Positions 7,120 to 16,843 of a stretch of 47,674 bases of DNA are shown here, piece after piece. Position 1 is the first letter of the stretch. Each line of letters starts with the position of its first letter. The notes beneath the pieces were generated by a model. It worked only from the letters and a program-made list of their open reading frames with translations. It searched no databases and was not told the origin of the DNA. Source of the stretch: an uncultured Tenacibaculum sp. (lineage in GTDB: Bacteria > Bacteroidota > Bacteroidia > Flavobacteriales > Flavobacteriaceae); NCBI GenBank assembly GCA_937922085.1, contig CAKZVD010000103.1:1-47674 (forward strand), written 5' to 3'. The translations under genes and the position numbers were made by a program.

Positions 7120-8781
7120 ATGTGTGGAATTGTTTGTGCGTTTGACTTAAAGGAAAAGACTGAGGTTTTAAGACCTCAGATTTTAGAAATGTCCAAAAAA
7201 ATTCGTCATAGAGGTCCGGATTGGAGTGGCATATATAGTGATGACAAAACAATTATGGCTCATGAAAGATTAGCCATAGTAGACCCTACTTCTGGTCAGC
7301 AACCTCTTTTTAGCAGTGATAGAAGATTTGTTTTAGCTGCCAATGGAGAAATATATAATCATAAAGAATTAAGAGAACAATTTAAAGATAATTACGAATT
7401 TCAAACAAAATCTGATTGCGAAGTTATTATTGCTTTGTATAAAGAAAAAGGAGTTGAATTTTTAGATGAATTAAACGGAATTTTTGGTTTTGCTATTTAC
7501 GATGCTAAAACAGACGAGTATTTAGTTGCCAGAGATCATATGGGAATCATTCCTTTATACATGGGGTGGGATAAAAAAGGAACTTTTTACGTTGCTTCAG
7601 AATTAAAAGCCTTAGAGGGAGTTTGTAATAAAGTAGAAGTTTTTCCTCCAGGGCATTATTACACAAGAGAAGATGGTTTACAACGTTGGTACTCTAGAGA
7701 CTGGATGGAATATAATGCCGTGAGAGAAAACCAAACGAGTATTGATGAATTACATGATGCTTTAGACGCAGCCGTTCATCGTCAATTAATGAGTGACGTA
7801 CCTTATGGTGTACTTCTTTCTGGCGGATTAGATTCTTCTATTACCTCTGCTATTGCTAAAAAATATGCTTCTAAAAGAATAGAATCAGACGATGCAGATG
7901 AAGCTTGGTACCCACAATTACATTCCTTTTCAATTGGATTAGAAGGGTCTCCAGATTTAGCTGCTGCTAAAAAGGTTTCTGAATACATTAAAACAATTCA
8001 TCATGAAGTTACTTTTACCATACAAGAAGGATTAGACGCTATTAAAGATGTTATTTACAACTTAGAAACCTATGATATTACAACAATTAGAGCTTCTACT
8101 CCAATGTATTTATTAGCGAGAGTTATTAAATCGATGGGAATAAAAATGGTGCTATCTGGTGAAGGAGCTGATGAGATTTTTGGAGGTTACTTATATTTTC
8201 ACAAAGCACCAAGTGCAGAAGAATTTCATAAAGAGACTGTTCGTAAACTAGACAAATTATATCAATATGATTGTTTAAGAGCCAATAAGAGTTTAATGGC
8301 TTGGGGTATTGAAGGTCGTGTTCCTTTTTTAGACAAAGAGTTTATGGATGTTGCTATGCGAATTAACCCAGAAGATAAAATGATTAATGGAGAACGTATG
8401 GAAAAATGGGTATTAAGAAAAGCTTTTGAAAGCTATTTACCTGAAGAAGTGGCTTGGAGACAAAAAGAGCAATTTTCTGATGGTGTTGGTTACAACTGGA
8501 TTGATACTTTGAAAGAATTAGTAGAAAAGGAAGTTACTGATGAAATGATGGCTAGTGCTGCTCATAGATTCCCTATTCAAACTCCTAGAACGAAAGAAGA
8601 GTACCATTACCGTTCTATTTTTGAAGGGCATTACCCTAGTGAAACTGCTGCTTTAACTGTACCTTCTGTTCCTTCTATAGCGTGTAGTTCACCAACTGCT
8701 CTTGCTTGGGATGAAAGTTTTCAAAATCAGAATGAGCCTAGTGGTCGTGCTATAAAAATGGTACACGAAGATGCGTATTAA
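7120..8781 (+). CDS. asnB: Asparagine synthetase, glutamine-hydrolysing (class B)
   Basis: 553 residues. The start MCGIVCAFD puts the glutaminase nucleophile at Cys2 after Met removal, and RHRGPDWSG is the conserved amidotransferase loop. The synthetase half carries the ATP-pyrophosphatase loop LSGGLDSS at 233-240 and SGEGADEIFGGY. It converts aspartate, glutamine and ATP to asparagine. The length matches the E. coli AsnB type, not the longer Bacillus AsnO type. It is transcribed alone and ends at a strong bidirectional terminator. Confidence 0.96.
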   Translation: MCGIVCAFDLKEKTEVLRPQILEMSKKIRHRGPDWSGIYSDDKTIMAHERLAIVDPTSGQQPLFSSDRRFVLAANGEIYNHKELREQFKDNYEFQTKSDCEVIIALYKEKGVEFLDELNGIFGFAIYDAKTDEYLVARDHMGIIPLYMGWDKKGTFYVASELKALEGVCNKVEVFPPGHYYTREDGLQRWYSRDWMEYNAVRENQTSIDELHDALDAAVHRQLMSDVPYGVLLSGGLDSSITSAIAKKYASKRIESDDADEAWYPQLHSFSIGLEGSPDLAAAKKVSEYIKTIHHEVTFTIQEGLDAIKDVIYNLETYDITTIRASTPMYLLARVIKSMGIKMVLSGEGADEIFGGYLYFHKAPSAEEFHKETVRKLDKLYQYDCLRANKSLMAWGIEGRVPFLDKEFMDVAMRINPEDKMINGERMEKWVLRKAFESYLPEEVAWRQKEQFSDGVGYNWIDTLKELVEKEVTDEMMASAAHRFPIQTPRTKEEYHYRSIFEGHYPSETAALTVPSVPSIACSSPTALAWDESFQNQNEPSGRAIKMVHEDAY

Positions 8782-8809
8782 TTAATTTTTAAATATATTT
8801 TAGTGATTG

Positions 8810-8847
8810 AAAAACCCGATGTGAAATTAGTTTTACATCGGGTTTTT
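8810..8847. terminator. Bidirectional terminator between asnB and the CocE-like gene
   Basis: A 13-base perfect stem, AAAAACCCGATGT (8810-8822) with ACATCGGGTTTTT (8835-8847), and a 12-base loop, with T-runs in both directions. It lies between the convergent genes ending at 8781 and 8888. Confidence 0.9.
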
Positions 8848-8856
8848 ACTTTAGGG

Positions 8857-8877
8857 GAATGAGTTAAAAACCCATTC
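8857..8877. repeat. Imperfect copy of the CAATGGG palindrome
   Basis: GAATGAGTT-AAA-AACCCATTC followed by ATAT, an inverted repeat with one mismatch, related to the palindromes at 1581-1600 and 2933-2952. Confidence 0.55.
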
Positions 8878-8887
8878 ATATATTATA

Positions 8888-10819
8888 TTACTTTAATACA
8901 GTAAATTCTATACTAGAATCTGTAAAAATTGAGTGTGTTTGCGTTTTAAAATCTTTCTCATCTGCTTTGTAAATATTATCTACATACGTTTGCGGATTTA
9001 AATCGATTAAAGGAAACCAAGTACTCTGCACTTGTATTTGTAATTTATGTCCTTTTTTAAAGGTATGAAATACATCTTGTAATTTTATATTTACATTCGT
9101 TTTTTTGTTAGGTGTAAATGGCTCTGGTTTAGAAAAACTATTTCTAAAACGTCCACGTAATACTTCACTACGTACCATCATATGATAATTACTTAACTTT
9201 AAATGTTTTTGCATTTCTTCATTATCATTTTTTAAATCTGCAGGGTGCACATCTACTACCTTTACAATCCAATCTGCCGCAGAACCTGTAGTTGCTACTT
9301 TTAATTTTGCTAAAATATCTCCCGATAATGTAAAATCATCTGTTAACACTTCTGTTTCAAAAACTAATACATCTGGTCTACGAGCAGCAAAACGCTGATC
9401 ATCTGTCATGTATTTTCTTGGTGTAAATACCGTTTTAATATCTTCAGAATAAGGTACAGGTCGTTTTATATCACTTATAAATTGTGTTTTTGAATTTCCT
9501 TTTTTAGCACTTGATAACTCTTGATTTTCCGATAAATAAAAAGATTGTTTCACTGCATTTTTAGGTGGCCACACATCATACGATTTCCATTCTTTCTTTC
9601 CAGTATCAAAAACATACGCTTCTGGCAATCCTGATTTTTTAGACCCTTCTCCTTTTAAGAAATGGTTAAAGAATTTTGTTTCAATATTCTTCTGAAAATT
9701 TAATGAAATAGAATCTCCAAAATAATAATTCCCCACTTTATTAGGCACTTTATTTCGAGACCATCCTCCATGATCCCATGGTCCGAAAACTAGCGTGTTA
9801 TAATTATTTGGTTGATTTTTTTCTATTCCTTTATAGGTTTCTAAAGGTCCGTATAAATCTTCTGCATCAAACCAACCTCCAACAATCATTGTTGCAACAG
9901 TAGATGGTACTTTATTTAAATGTTGAATAATTCCTTTACTCTTCCAATTATCATCATAATTTGGGTGTTCAACAATTTCTTTCCAAAAGAAATCATCTAT
10001 TTTATTTTTATCAGCAACCGCTTTAGTATCTAATTTGTCGTATTGAAAATATTCATTCAAATTCTTTAGTGGCCCTTTATCTAAAAAGAATTGGTATTGG
10101 TCTTGTGTATCCATTTTAGGAAATGAATACCAAGAAGCATCTGTTGGTTGATCTTTATAAGTACCAAACAATGAAACTGCTTTAAAATAACTTAATAAAA
10201 ACGCTCCGTTATGATGAAAATCATCAAAAAAGAAATCTCCAATACATGCTTGAGGAGATGCTGCCTTTAATGCAGGATGCGCATCTATTGCAGAAACTGT
10301 TGCATAATGCCCTGGATAAGAAATTCCCCAAGTTCCTACTTTTCCATTATTATTCTCTACATTTTTCACTAACCAATCTATAGTATCATACGTATCTGAA
10401 GTTTCATCAGTTTGTTTTCCTGTTTTATTAGGAATATACGCCCTCATATTATCATAAACACCTTCACTCATCCAACGTCCACGAACATCTTCATATACAA
10501 TAATGTTCCCTTCTTTCATTAAATTTAAATTCGGCCCTATTCTTCTACGAAATTTATCTTCTCCGTAAGGTTGACAACTATAAGGAGTTCTTTGTAATAA
10601 TATTGGGTACTTTTTACTGGTATCTTTAGGAGCATAAATTGTTGCATGTAACTTAGCTCCATCTCTCATTTCAATTTTCACTTCTTTTTTCGTGTAATTG
10701 TCCTGAACATAAGTGTCTTTTACAACTTTCTTCTCTTCTGTTTCTTTTGTTTTTTCTTCTTTTTGCTGACAGCTCCCCAGTATCAACAAAACTGCTAAAA
10801 GTTTTAAATATGTTTTCAT
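8888..10819 (-). CDS. CocE/NonD family (S15) hydrolase, lipoprotein
   Basis: 643 residues. A signal sequence ends in the lipobox LILGSC (Cys17). The alpha/beta-hydrolase domain has the nucleophile elbow GISYPG (Ser167), a GGWFDAEDLYG segment with the likely catalytic Asp, and WDHGGW with the His. The C-terminal third is the jelly-roll seen in X-Pro dipeptidyl-peptidases and cocaine esterase. It probably hydrolyses acyl or N-acyl compounds or Pro-containing peptides at the cell surface. The two cannot be distinguished by sequence. Confidence 0.9.
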   Translation of the reverse strand: MKTYLKLLAVLLILGSCQQKEEKTKETEEKKVVKDTYVQDNYTKKEVKIEMRDGAKLHATIYAPKDTSKKYPILLQRTPYSCQPYGEDKFRRRIGPNLNLMKEGNIIVYEDVRGRWMSEGVYDNMRAYIPNKTGKQTDETSDTYDTIDWLVKNVENNNGKVGTWGISYPGHYATVSAIDAHPALKAASPQACIGDFFFDDFHHNGAFLLSYFKAVSLFGTYKDQPTDASWYSFPKMDTQDQYQFFLDKGPLKNLNEYFQYDKLDTKAVADKNKIDDFFWKEIVEHPNYDDNWKSKGIIQHLNKVPSTVATMIVGGWFDAEDLYGPLETYKGIEKNQPNNYNTLVFGPWDHGGWSRNKVPNKVGNYYFGDSISLNFQKNIETKFFNHFLKGEGSKKSGLPEAYVFDTGKKEWKSYDVWPPKNAVKQSFYLSENQELSSAKKGNSKTQFISDIKRPVPYSEDIKTVFTPRKYMTDDQRFAARRPDVLVFETEVLTDDFTLSGDILAKLKVATTGSAADWIVKVVDVHPADLKNDNEEMQKHLKLSNYHMMVRSEVLRGRFRNSFSKPEPFTPNKKTNVNIKLQDVFHTFKKGHKLQIQVQSTWFPLIDLNPQTYVDNIYKADEKDFKTQTHSIFTDSSIEFTVLK

Positions 10820-10956
10820 TATAGTATTTGGTTGTTATTTAATAAACTATTACTAGGCATAAACTTTAAGTTAACAGATAAATTTAATTCTAAAAATATT
10901 GAATCTGTATATTCCCCCTTCTGTTTTGCTTTATAAAATTCTTTAAATTAAAAAAT

Positions 10957-11002
10957 GAGGTTGCACTAAAATGGAACATGAAACCAAATTAAATACAACC
11001 TC
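10957..11002 (-). terminator. Possible terminator after the metalloprotease gene
   Basis: In the 287-base spacer between 10819 and 11107, GAGGTTG and CAACCTC form a 7-bp stem with a long inner region, followed on the minus strand by ATTTTTT. It lies about 100 bases after the metalloprotease stop. The long loop makes it a weak call. I see nothing else in the spacer. Confidence 0.4.
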
Positions 11003-11106
11003 AAAAAGATAATAAAAATATAGTTGTTTGTTTTGTTTGTTAAAAAATATTATAAAATATAAATTAACAAACTCTTTTTCTAATCATAACAACTTATATT
11101 TTCCTT

Positions 11107-13617
11107 TTATTTAGGGTCTAAAATAGTATCTATCCTATCTACAGCATCTTGTAAATGATAACGTGTTATCGAATTTTTTGCTGATGCTATTCCTCTTTTT
11201 ATATCGCGTTTTAATCGTTTTAATTCTCCTCTTACTACTGGTTTAATATCTGACTGACTAATATTAACTCCAGTTTGTTTAAAGTAACCTCCATTGTTAG
11301 TTCCTCTTTGGCTCTTTGCTTTGTTTAATAAAAAGTCTAAACGATCTAAATGTGCTCTTTGTAAATTTCTACGATATGCATCAATAGTTTTATAATTATA
11401 CAACTCACTCCAAACTCCTTTTCGTAAATCGCCCATCATATTTAACAGTGTATATGCTGTAGCTCCGTTTAAAGTTTCATTTTCAATCATACGTGCCATT
11501 CTACCTGTTTTCAATATTCTATTTAAGGTTCTTGTTTGTAAACCTCTAATACGCTCACCAGAACCAGAAAACTGTATCTTATCAAAAATGTTCTTATCTA
11601 ATAACCAAGTAGGTGTTTTAAATAGTTCATCATTAATAAAACGTAATGCATTTTTTTGATGATTTTTATCTACATGTGTATAAACAGCACCACTTTGCCC
11701 TGCTGCTTTATAGTGCTCATAAACTCCTCCTATATTAGAACTCACATGCCCCATATATCTATTAAACTGACCTAATAATTGTCTGTACATTGTACTTAAA
11801 TCTTCATATGTTTCTCCTTCTTCAGTAGTCCAATCTTCTAACTTTGGTAAAATTCTCTTTAAATTCTTAATACCATACATACTTGCTTTTATAGCATCAT
11901 CTCCTAAATCTTCTGTTTGCGAACTAGGATCTATAATATTAACTACTTGTTGATGACCGAATCGATACATAGGATCGTTTGCTTTATCAGTAATCCATTT
12001 ATTTAATATTGATTTTTCTGCTTTTGCTGTTACTCCTAAAATAGGTCGGTATCCCCAAGCAATTGCATACTTATCATAAGGACCAATATCTGGCATCATA
12101 GCAACTCCTTTATCTTCTGGTTGTGCTACATAATTAAAACGTGCATAATCCATGATTGATGGAGCAGTTCCATACTTTTTTGTGAATGCAGCAGAACGAA
12201 GAGAATCTACAGGATATGCTACAGAACTCCCCATGTTATGTGGTAAACCTATTGTATGACCAACTTCATGAGCAGAAACAAAACGGATTAAACGTCCCAT
12301 TACTTCATCTTTAAATCCATTACCTCTAGCATCTGGATTTATAGCAGCTGTTTGTATAAAGAACCAATCATGTAATAAAGTCATTACATTATGGTACCAG
12401 TTAATATCTGATTCTAAAATTTCACCAGAACGCGGATCACTAACATGCGGTCCGTTTGCATTTGGTATTGGTGAAGCTAAATAACGAACTACAGAATAAC
12501 GTACATCTTCAGGACTCCATTCAGGGTCTTCCTCTTTTGTTGGTGGGTCTTTCGCTATAATTGCATTTTTAAATCCTGCCGCTTCAAAAGCAACTTGCCA
12601 ATCTTCTATTCCTTGTTTTAAATATTTACGCCACTTTTTAGGAGTTGCTCTATCTATATAATAAACAATCGGTTTTTTAGGTTCTACTAATTCACCTCTG
12701 TTAAACTTTGCTACATCTTCTTCTTTTACTTCTAAACGCCATCTATCTAAATACGTAACTCTTTTACTTTTTTGAGCATCTAAACCATAATCTGTTTGAG
12801 CTCTTGCAAACCAACCTACTCTCTGATCAAAGTAACGACGTTTCATTGGTTTTTCTGGTAATAAAATCATTGAGTTACTTAACTCTAATGAAATTGAACC
12901 TACACTACCATTTGATGGTGGTTGATTAGAAAAATAAGTTTTCACATGCCTTACTTCAATATTCTTAGGATAACTACTCATACGTTCTATATAAGAACGT
13001 GTTTTATCCATTCTTGTAATTTTAAAACGTTTTCTTCTAAACTGAGGAAAACCAATAGCTTTGACATCTGTGTTAAAAAGAGGCGTAGCATCAATTACTG
13101 TTGCTGTAGAGTCTTTACTAAAAGCTTTTATTGGAAAAGAATATAATATTGGCTCAAAATTAGAGTTTACAACCGCTTCATGCACCGGTAAAATACTATC
13201 TGCTACCACAGAATGAGATACTACTCTTACTAATATTTTTTTATGCTTTTTTTCCCATCTTAATACTTGGGTATTTTGCTTACCTCCACCAAAACCAATT
13301 CCATTGGCTGTTTTAGCAATACGAGTAACCATTAACATTTGCTTTCCTAATAAAGAATCTGGAATTTCAAATAAATAGTTTTGATCTTTTGTATGTAGTT
13401 TAAATAAACCTTCATCGGTCTTGTGTTTTTTAGTTACCACTTTCTCGTATGGTAATATAGCTCCTTTTTTAGGTTTCCCTTTTGTTTTAGGAGAAGCTCC
13501 TTCCTTCTTTTTTTTATGATGCGTCTTGTTTTTTCTTCTTCGTTGCGCCTCTACATTAGAGGTAAAACTAAAAAAGAACATTCCTACAAGCAGGAAAGAA
13601 AATATTTTTTTTGTCAT
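11107..13617 (-). CDS. Secreted zinc-dependent metalloprotease (DUF5117/DUF5118, met-zincin type)
   Basis: 836 residues from the chosen start. The frame is open to an earlier ATG at 13665, but starting at 13617 gives MTKKIFSFLLVGMFFFSF ending in VEAQ, a clean signal peptide, so that start is preferred. A strongly basic linker rich in Arg and Lys follows. About the middle lies HEVGHTIGLPHN, the extended zinc motif HExxHxxGxxH, and later SIMDY, the Met-turn. The flanking regions match the DUF5117/DUF5118 proteins that are common in Bacteroidetes. It is probably an exported or periplasmic protease. The substrate is unknown. Confidence 0.9.
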   Translation of the reverse strand: MTKKIFSFLLVGMFFFSFTSNVEAQRRRKNKTHHKKKKEGASPKTKGKPKKGAILPYEKVVTKKHKTDEGLFKLHTKDQNYLFEIPDSLLGKQMLMVTRIAKTANGIGFGGGKQNTQVLRWEKKHKKILVRVVSHSVVADSILPVHEAVVNSNFEPILYSFPIKAFSKDSTATVIDATPLFNTDVKAIGFPQFRRKRFKITRMDKTRSYIERMSSYPKNIEVRHVKTYFSNQPPSNGSVGSISLELSNSMILLPEKPMKRRYFDQRVGWFARAQTDYGLDAQKSKRVTYLDRWRLEVKEEDVAKFNRGELVEPKKPIVYYIDRATPKKWRKYLKQGIEDWQVAFEAAGFKNAIIAKDPPTKEEDPEWSPEDVRYSVVRYLASPIPNANGPHVSDPRSGEILESDINWYHNVMTLLHDWFFIQTAAINPDARGNGFKDEVMGRLIRFVSAHEVGHTIGLPHNMGSSVAYPVDSLRSAAFTKKYGTAPSIMDYARFNYVAQPEDKGVAMMPDIGPYDKYAIAWGYRPILGVTAKAEKSILNKWITDKANDPMYRFGHQQVVNIIDPSSQTEDLGDDAIKASMYGIKNLKRILPKLEDWTTEEGETYEDLSTMYRQLLGQFNRYMGHVSSNIGGVYEHYKAAGQSGAVYTHVDKNHQKNALRFINDELFKTPTWLLDKNIFDKIQFSGSGERIRGLQTRTLNRILKTGRMARMIENETLNGATAYTLLNMMGDLRKGVWSELYNYKTIDAYRRNLQRAHLDRLDFLLNKAKSQRGTNNGGYFKQTGVNISQSDIKPVVRGELKRLKRDIKRGIASAKNSITRYHLQDAVDRIDTILDPK

Positions 13618-13887
13618 TATAAGTTTGTTTGAAAATAATTGCTCGAAATTAGAAAAACTGCACACATAAAAATCTTAATTAAATGTTAAAGACTTAACAC
13701 TTTCTCTTAATTAAAACAAGAAAAAGAGAAAATCAATAATTTTAAACATCTACAAGTATCATTAGATTAATATTTTTTAATAATTATTATCACCTTTAAA
13801 ATTACTTTTTTATTATTTATTAGGTAAAATGTCCAATCATTAAATCAATTTCATAGTTACTAGTTTAAGTTTTAATCTATTTTTCAA

Positions 13888-13895
13888 TACTTTTG
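13888..13895 (+). promoter_or_regulatory. Candidate -7 box for the DJ-1-like lipoprotein gene
   Basis: TACTTTTG matches TAnnTTTG and lies 25 bases before the ATG at 13921. The -33 element is not clear, so only half of the promoter is supported. Confidence 0.4.
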
Positions 13896-13920
13896 ATTTT
13901 TCTAAGTAAACACTTTTAAT

Positions 13921-14631
13921 ATGAAAAATTGGACAATTTTATTTCTATCAATTTTAATGGTTTCTTGCAGTACACCTTCTAAAGAAAAAGTGTTTCCTGA
14001 ATTAAAAGAAGGAAGGTATAATGTAGCTTTTTTAATTATGGACGGTACTTTTAATACAGAGTTAACTGCTCCTTTCGATATTTTTCAGCATACTATTTTT
14101 AGAGATAGCATAAAAGCAATGAATGTATTTACTGTAGCCAATACAGATGAACCAATAACTACCTTTGAAGGAATGAAGATTATTCCTGATTTTAATTACT
14201 TAAAAGATTCTTTACCAAAAATAGATATTTTAGTAGTTCCTAGTGCTGAACATCATTTAGACACTGACTTAAAAGATGAAAAAATGATTTCTTTTGTTCA
14301 GAAGGTTGATAAAGAAGCTCAATTTATAACTTCACATTGTGATGGAGCTTTTGTGTTAGCAAAAGCAGGTGTTTTAAATGGAAAAGTTTCTACTACTTTC
14401 CCTTCTGATATAGATAAAATGAGAACAATGTTTCCTAATTTAGATATTAAAAAAGAGGTTCTTTTTGTTCATGATGGAAAATATATTACCTCAGCTGGTG
14501 GTGCAAAGTCTTTTGAAGCCGCTTTGTATTTATGTGAGTTTTTATACGGAAAAGAAATTACACAATCCTTAGCTGGTGGTTTAGTAATTGATTGGGATGT
14601 AAATACAGTACCTCATTTAATTGTGAAATAA
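13921..14631 (+). CDS. DJ-1/PfpI family lipoprotein
   Basis: 236 residues. The start MKNWTILFLSILMVSC is a lipoprotein signal with Cys16. The body is a DJ-1/PfpI class I glutamine amidotransferase-like fold. TSHCDGAFVLAKAG carries the nucleophile-elbow Cys140, and GKYITSAGGAKSFEAALYL matches the AraC-amidase-like branch of the family. No DNA-binding domain is attached. Anchored in the cell envelope it may be a chaperone, a glyoxalase-type or another hydrolase. The reaction cannot be assigned. Confidence 0.85.
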   Translation: MKNWTILFLSILMVSCSTPSKEKVFPELKEGRYNVAFLIMDGTFNTELTAPFDIFQHTIFRDSIKAMNVFTVANTDEPITTFEGMKIIPDFNYLKDSLPKIDILVVPSAEHHLDTDLKDEKMISFVQKVDKEAQFITSHCDGAFVLAKAGVLNGKVSTTFPSDIDKMRTMFPNLDIKKEVLFVHDGKYITSAGGAKSFEAALYLCEFLYGKEITQSLAGGLVIDWDVNTVPHLIVK

Positions 14632-14701
14632 ACTGTTACAACTTATTATCAAATTTTATTTTACATCCATTTTAAAATTCTTTAGAATATAATAGATAAA
14701 T

Positions 14702-14729
14702 AACTTCATTTGAATAAGTTGTTTTTTTT
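14702..14729 (+). terminator. Weak terminator after the DJ-1-like gene
   Basis: AACTT and AAGTT form a short stem followed by eight T. The hairpin is weak but well placed between 14631 and the next promoter. Confidence 0.4.
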
Positions 14730-14808
14730 AATGGAAAAATAACCTTTGTATAATATTTTTAGGGGCTAAATATTATTCTTTTTCAAAATACAATTAATAT
14801 TTATGCCT

Positions 14809-14816
14809 TACCTTTG
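14809..14816 (+). promoter_or_regulatory. -7 promoter box six bases before the ygiQ start
   Basis: TACCTTTG fits TAnnTTTG and is followed by six bases and then ATG, the same spacing as in front of the trp leader peptide. I find no convincing -33 box. If used, the transcript would have almost no 5' untranslated region. Confidence 0.5.
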
Positions 14817-14822
14817 TGCCGT

Positions 14823-16781
14823 ATGAGAATAAGACGACTTTCTGATTGGTTACCAACGACTAACAAAGAAGTAAAATTAAGAGGCTGGGAAGAACTAGAT
14901 GTAATTTTATTTAGTGGAGATGCCTATGTAGATCATCCATCTTTTGGTCCTGCTGTAATTGGTCGTATTTTAGAAAGTTATGGTTTGCGCGTAGCAATTG
15001 TTCCGCAACCTAGTGTAAATGATAATTTACAAGATTTTGAAAAACTAGGTACACCTAGATTATTTTTTGCGATTACTGGGGGTTGTATGGACCCAATGGT
15101 AAGTAATTATACGGCTAGTAAAAAACGTAGAGATAAAGATGCATACACACCAAATGGTGATAAAGGGTTTCGACCTGACTATGCTACTTCTGTTTATTCT
15201 AAAATATTAAAAGACAAGTTTCCTGATGTTCCTGTTTTAATTGGAGGAATTGAGGCTTCTCTTAGAAGAGTAACACATTACGATTATTGGTCTGACAAGT
15301 TACTTCCTTCTATTTTAGAAACTTCTAAAGCAGATATGTTGGTATACGGAATGGGAGAGCAACCACTTCGTGAAATTGTTGAATTATTACAAAAAGGAGT
15401 TCCTTTTTCTAACTTACGTACTATAAAACAAACCGCTTTTTTAGTAAAAGATGAAGAAAAAACTCCGAAGAATAAAAACTGGGAAGATGTAGAAATTGCT
15501 TCTCATGAAAGATGTTTAGCTGATAAAAAGACATTTGCTTCTAATTTTAAAGTAATAGAGCAAGAGTCGAATAAATTAATGGCTCGAAGAATTTTTCAAA
15601 AAATAGGAAAACAATTGTTGGTGATAAATCCACCATTTCCTACCATGACTGAAAATGAAATTGATGCTTCTTTCGATTTACCTTATACACGATTACCACA
15701 CCCAAAGTATAACAAACGTGGGCCAATACCTGCTTTTGAAATGATTAAATTCTCTATTAATATTCATAGAGGATGTTTTGGAGGATGTAGTTTTTGTACC
15801 ATTTCTGCGCACCAAGGAAAATTTATTGCTAGTCGTAGCCAAGAATCTGTTTTAAAAGAAGTAGATAAGGTTACTAAAATGGATGACTTTAAAGGATATT
15901 TATCTGATATTGGTGGGCCTTCTGCGAACATGTATAAAATGAAAGGTAAAATACAATCGATATGCGACAAATGTGTTGCGCCTTCTTGTATTTCACCTGT
16001 TATATGTAGTAATTTAGATACTTCGCACAAGCCATTAACAAAGTTATACCAAGCAGTTGATGCACACCCAAAAATAAAAAAATCATTTATAGGAAGTGGT
16101 ATTCGTCATGATATGTTGGTTCCTGAATTTAATAAAAATGCAGATCCGAAAGAATTAGATGATTATACGGAAGAAGTAATGACTAAACATGTTTCTGGAC
16201 GATTAAAAGTAGCGCCAGAACATACTTCTGATCCTGTATTAAAATTAATGCGTAAACCGTCTTTTAAATATTTTCATATGTTTAAAGATCGTTTTGATCG
16301 TATTAACATAAAGAAACGTTTAAACTTACAGTTGATCCCTTACTTTATATCGAGTCACCCTGCTTGTGAAGCCGAAGATATGGCCAATTTAGCAGCAGAA
16401 ACTAAAGATATGGGGTTTCAGTTAGAACAAGTGCAAGGGTTTACTCCTACTCCAATGACGGTAGCAACGGTTATTTACTATAGTGGATATCATCCCTATA
16501 CTTTAAAACCTACAAAAACACCTAAAACCAAAAAGGAAAAAGAAGATCAGCATAAATTTTTCTTTTGGTATAAAAAGGAAAACAGAAAGTGGATAAAAGA
16601 TAAATTGACTTCTGTTGGACGTGGTGATTTACTAAAAAAATTATTACCTAACGATACTTCTTGGCGTAAAAATAAACCAGGTAAAGCAAAAAACACTTTT
16701 AACGATACGGTAACAGCTCCTGAGAAAAAAGAATCTCGAAGAAAAAAGAAAGGTTTTAAAGGAACAAGAAGAAGACGATAA
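14823..16781 (+). CDS. ygiQ: YgiQ family radical SAM protein
   Basis: 652 residues from ATG 14823. A TTG three codons upstream is in frame but lies inside the promoter box, so I do not use it. The N-terminal domain has the YgiQ pattern RGWEELDVILFSGDAYVDHP. The radical SAM core carries HRGCFGGCSFCTISAHQG with Cys318, Cys322 and Cys325 binding the 4Fe-4S cluster in the CxxxCxxC spacing. The tail is very basic, ending in an Arg/Lys-rich stretch. YgiQ proteins are widespread but their reaction is not firmly known. The gene is single. Confidence 0.94.
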   Translation: MRIRRLSDWLPTTNKEVKLRGWEELDVILFSGDAYVDHPSFGPAVIGRILESYGLRVAIVPQPSVNDNLQDFEKLGTPRLFFAITGGCMDPMVSNYTASKKRRDKDAYTPNGDKGFRPDYATSVYSKILKDKFPDVPVLIGGIEASLRRVTHYDYWSDKLLPSILETSKADMLVYGMGEQPLREIVELLQKGVPFSNLRTIKQTAFLVKDEEKTPKNKNWEDVEIASHERCLADKKTFASNFKVIEQESNKLMARRIFQKIGKQLLVINPPFPTMTENEIDASFDLPYTRLPHPKYNKRGPIPAFEMIKFSINIHRGCFGGCSFCTISAHQGKFIASRSQESVLKEVDKVTKMDDFKGYLSDIGGPSANMYKMKGKIQSICDKCVAPSCISPVICSNLDTSHKPLTKLYQAVDAHPKIKKSFIGSGIRHDMLVPEFNKNADPKELDDYTEEVMTKHVSGRLKVAPEHTSDPVLKLMRKPSFKYFHMFKDRFDRINIKKRLNLQLIPYFISSHPACEAEDMANLAAETKDMGFQLEQVQGFTPTPMTVATVIYYSGYHPYTLKPTKTPKTKKEKEDQHKFFFWYKKENRKWIKDKLTSVGRGDLLKKLLPNDTSWRKNKPGKAKNTFNDTVTAPEKKESRRKKKGFKGTRRRR

Positions 16782-16815
16782 AAAAGCATAAATAGTTTTG
16801 ACTACCTATGCTTTT
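16782..16815. terminator. Bidirectional terminator between ygiQ and the YceI gene
   Basis: AAAAGCATA (16782-16790) pairs with TATGCTTTT (16807-16815), with a further inner TAG/CTA pairing. T-runs follow on both strands, and the flanking genes converge here. Confidence 0.8.
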
Positions 16816-16843
16816 GTATGTAATTTTGATTTTGAGTGTATAT

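Noticed and set aside
13618..13665. Upstream ATG for the metalloprotease
   Set aside because: The 16 extra residues would bury the signal peptide. The ATG at 13617 gives a standard exported start.
14814..14822. TTG start three codons before the ygiQ ATG
   Set aside because: It lies within the TACCTTTG promoter box, and family members begin at the ATG.
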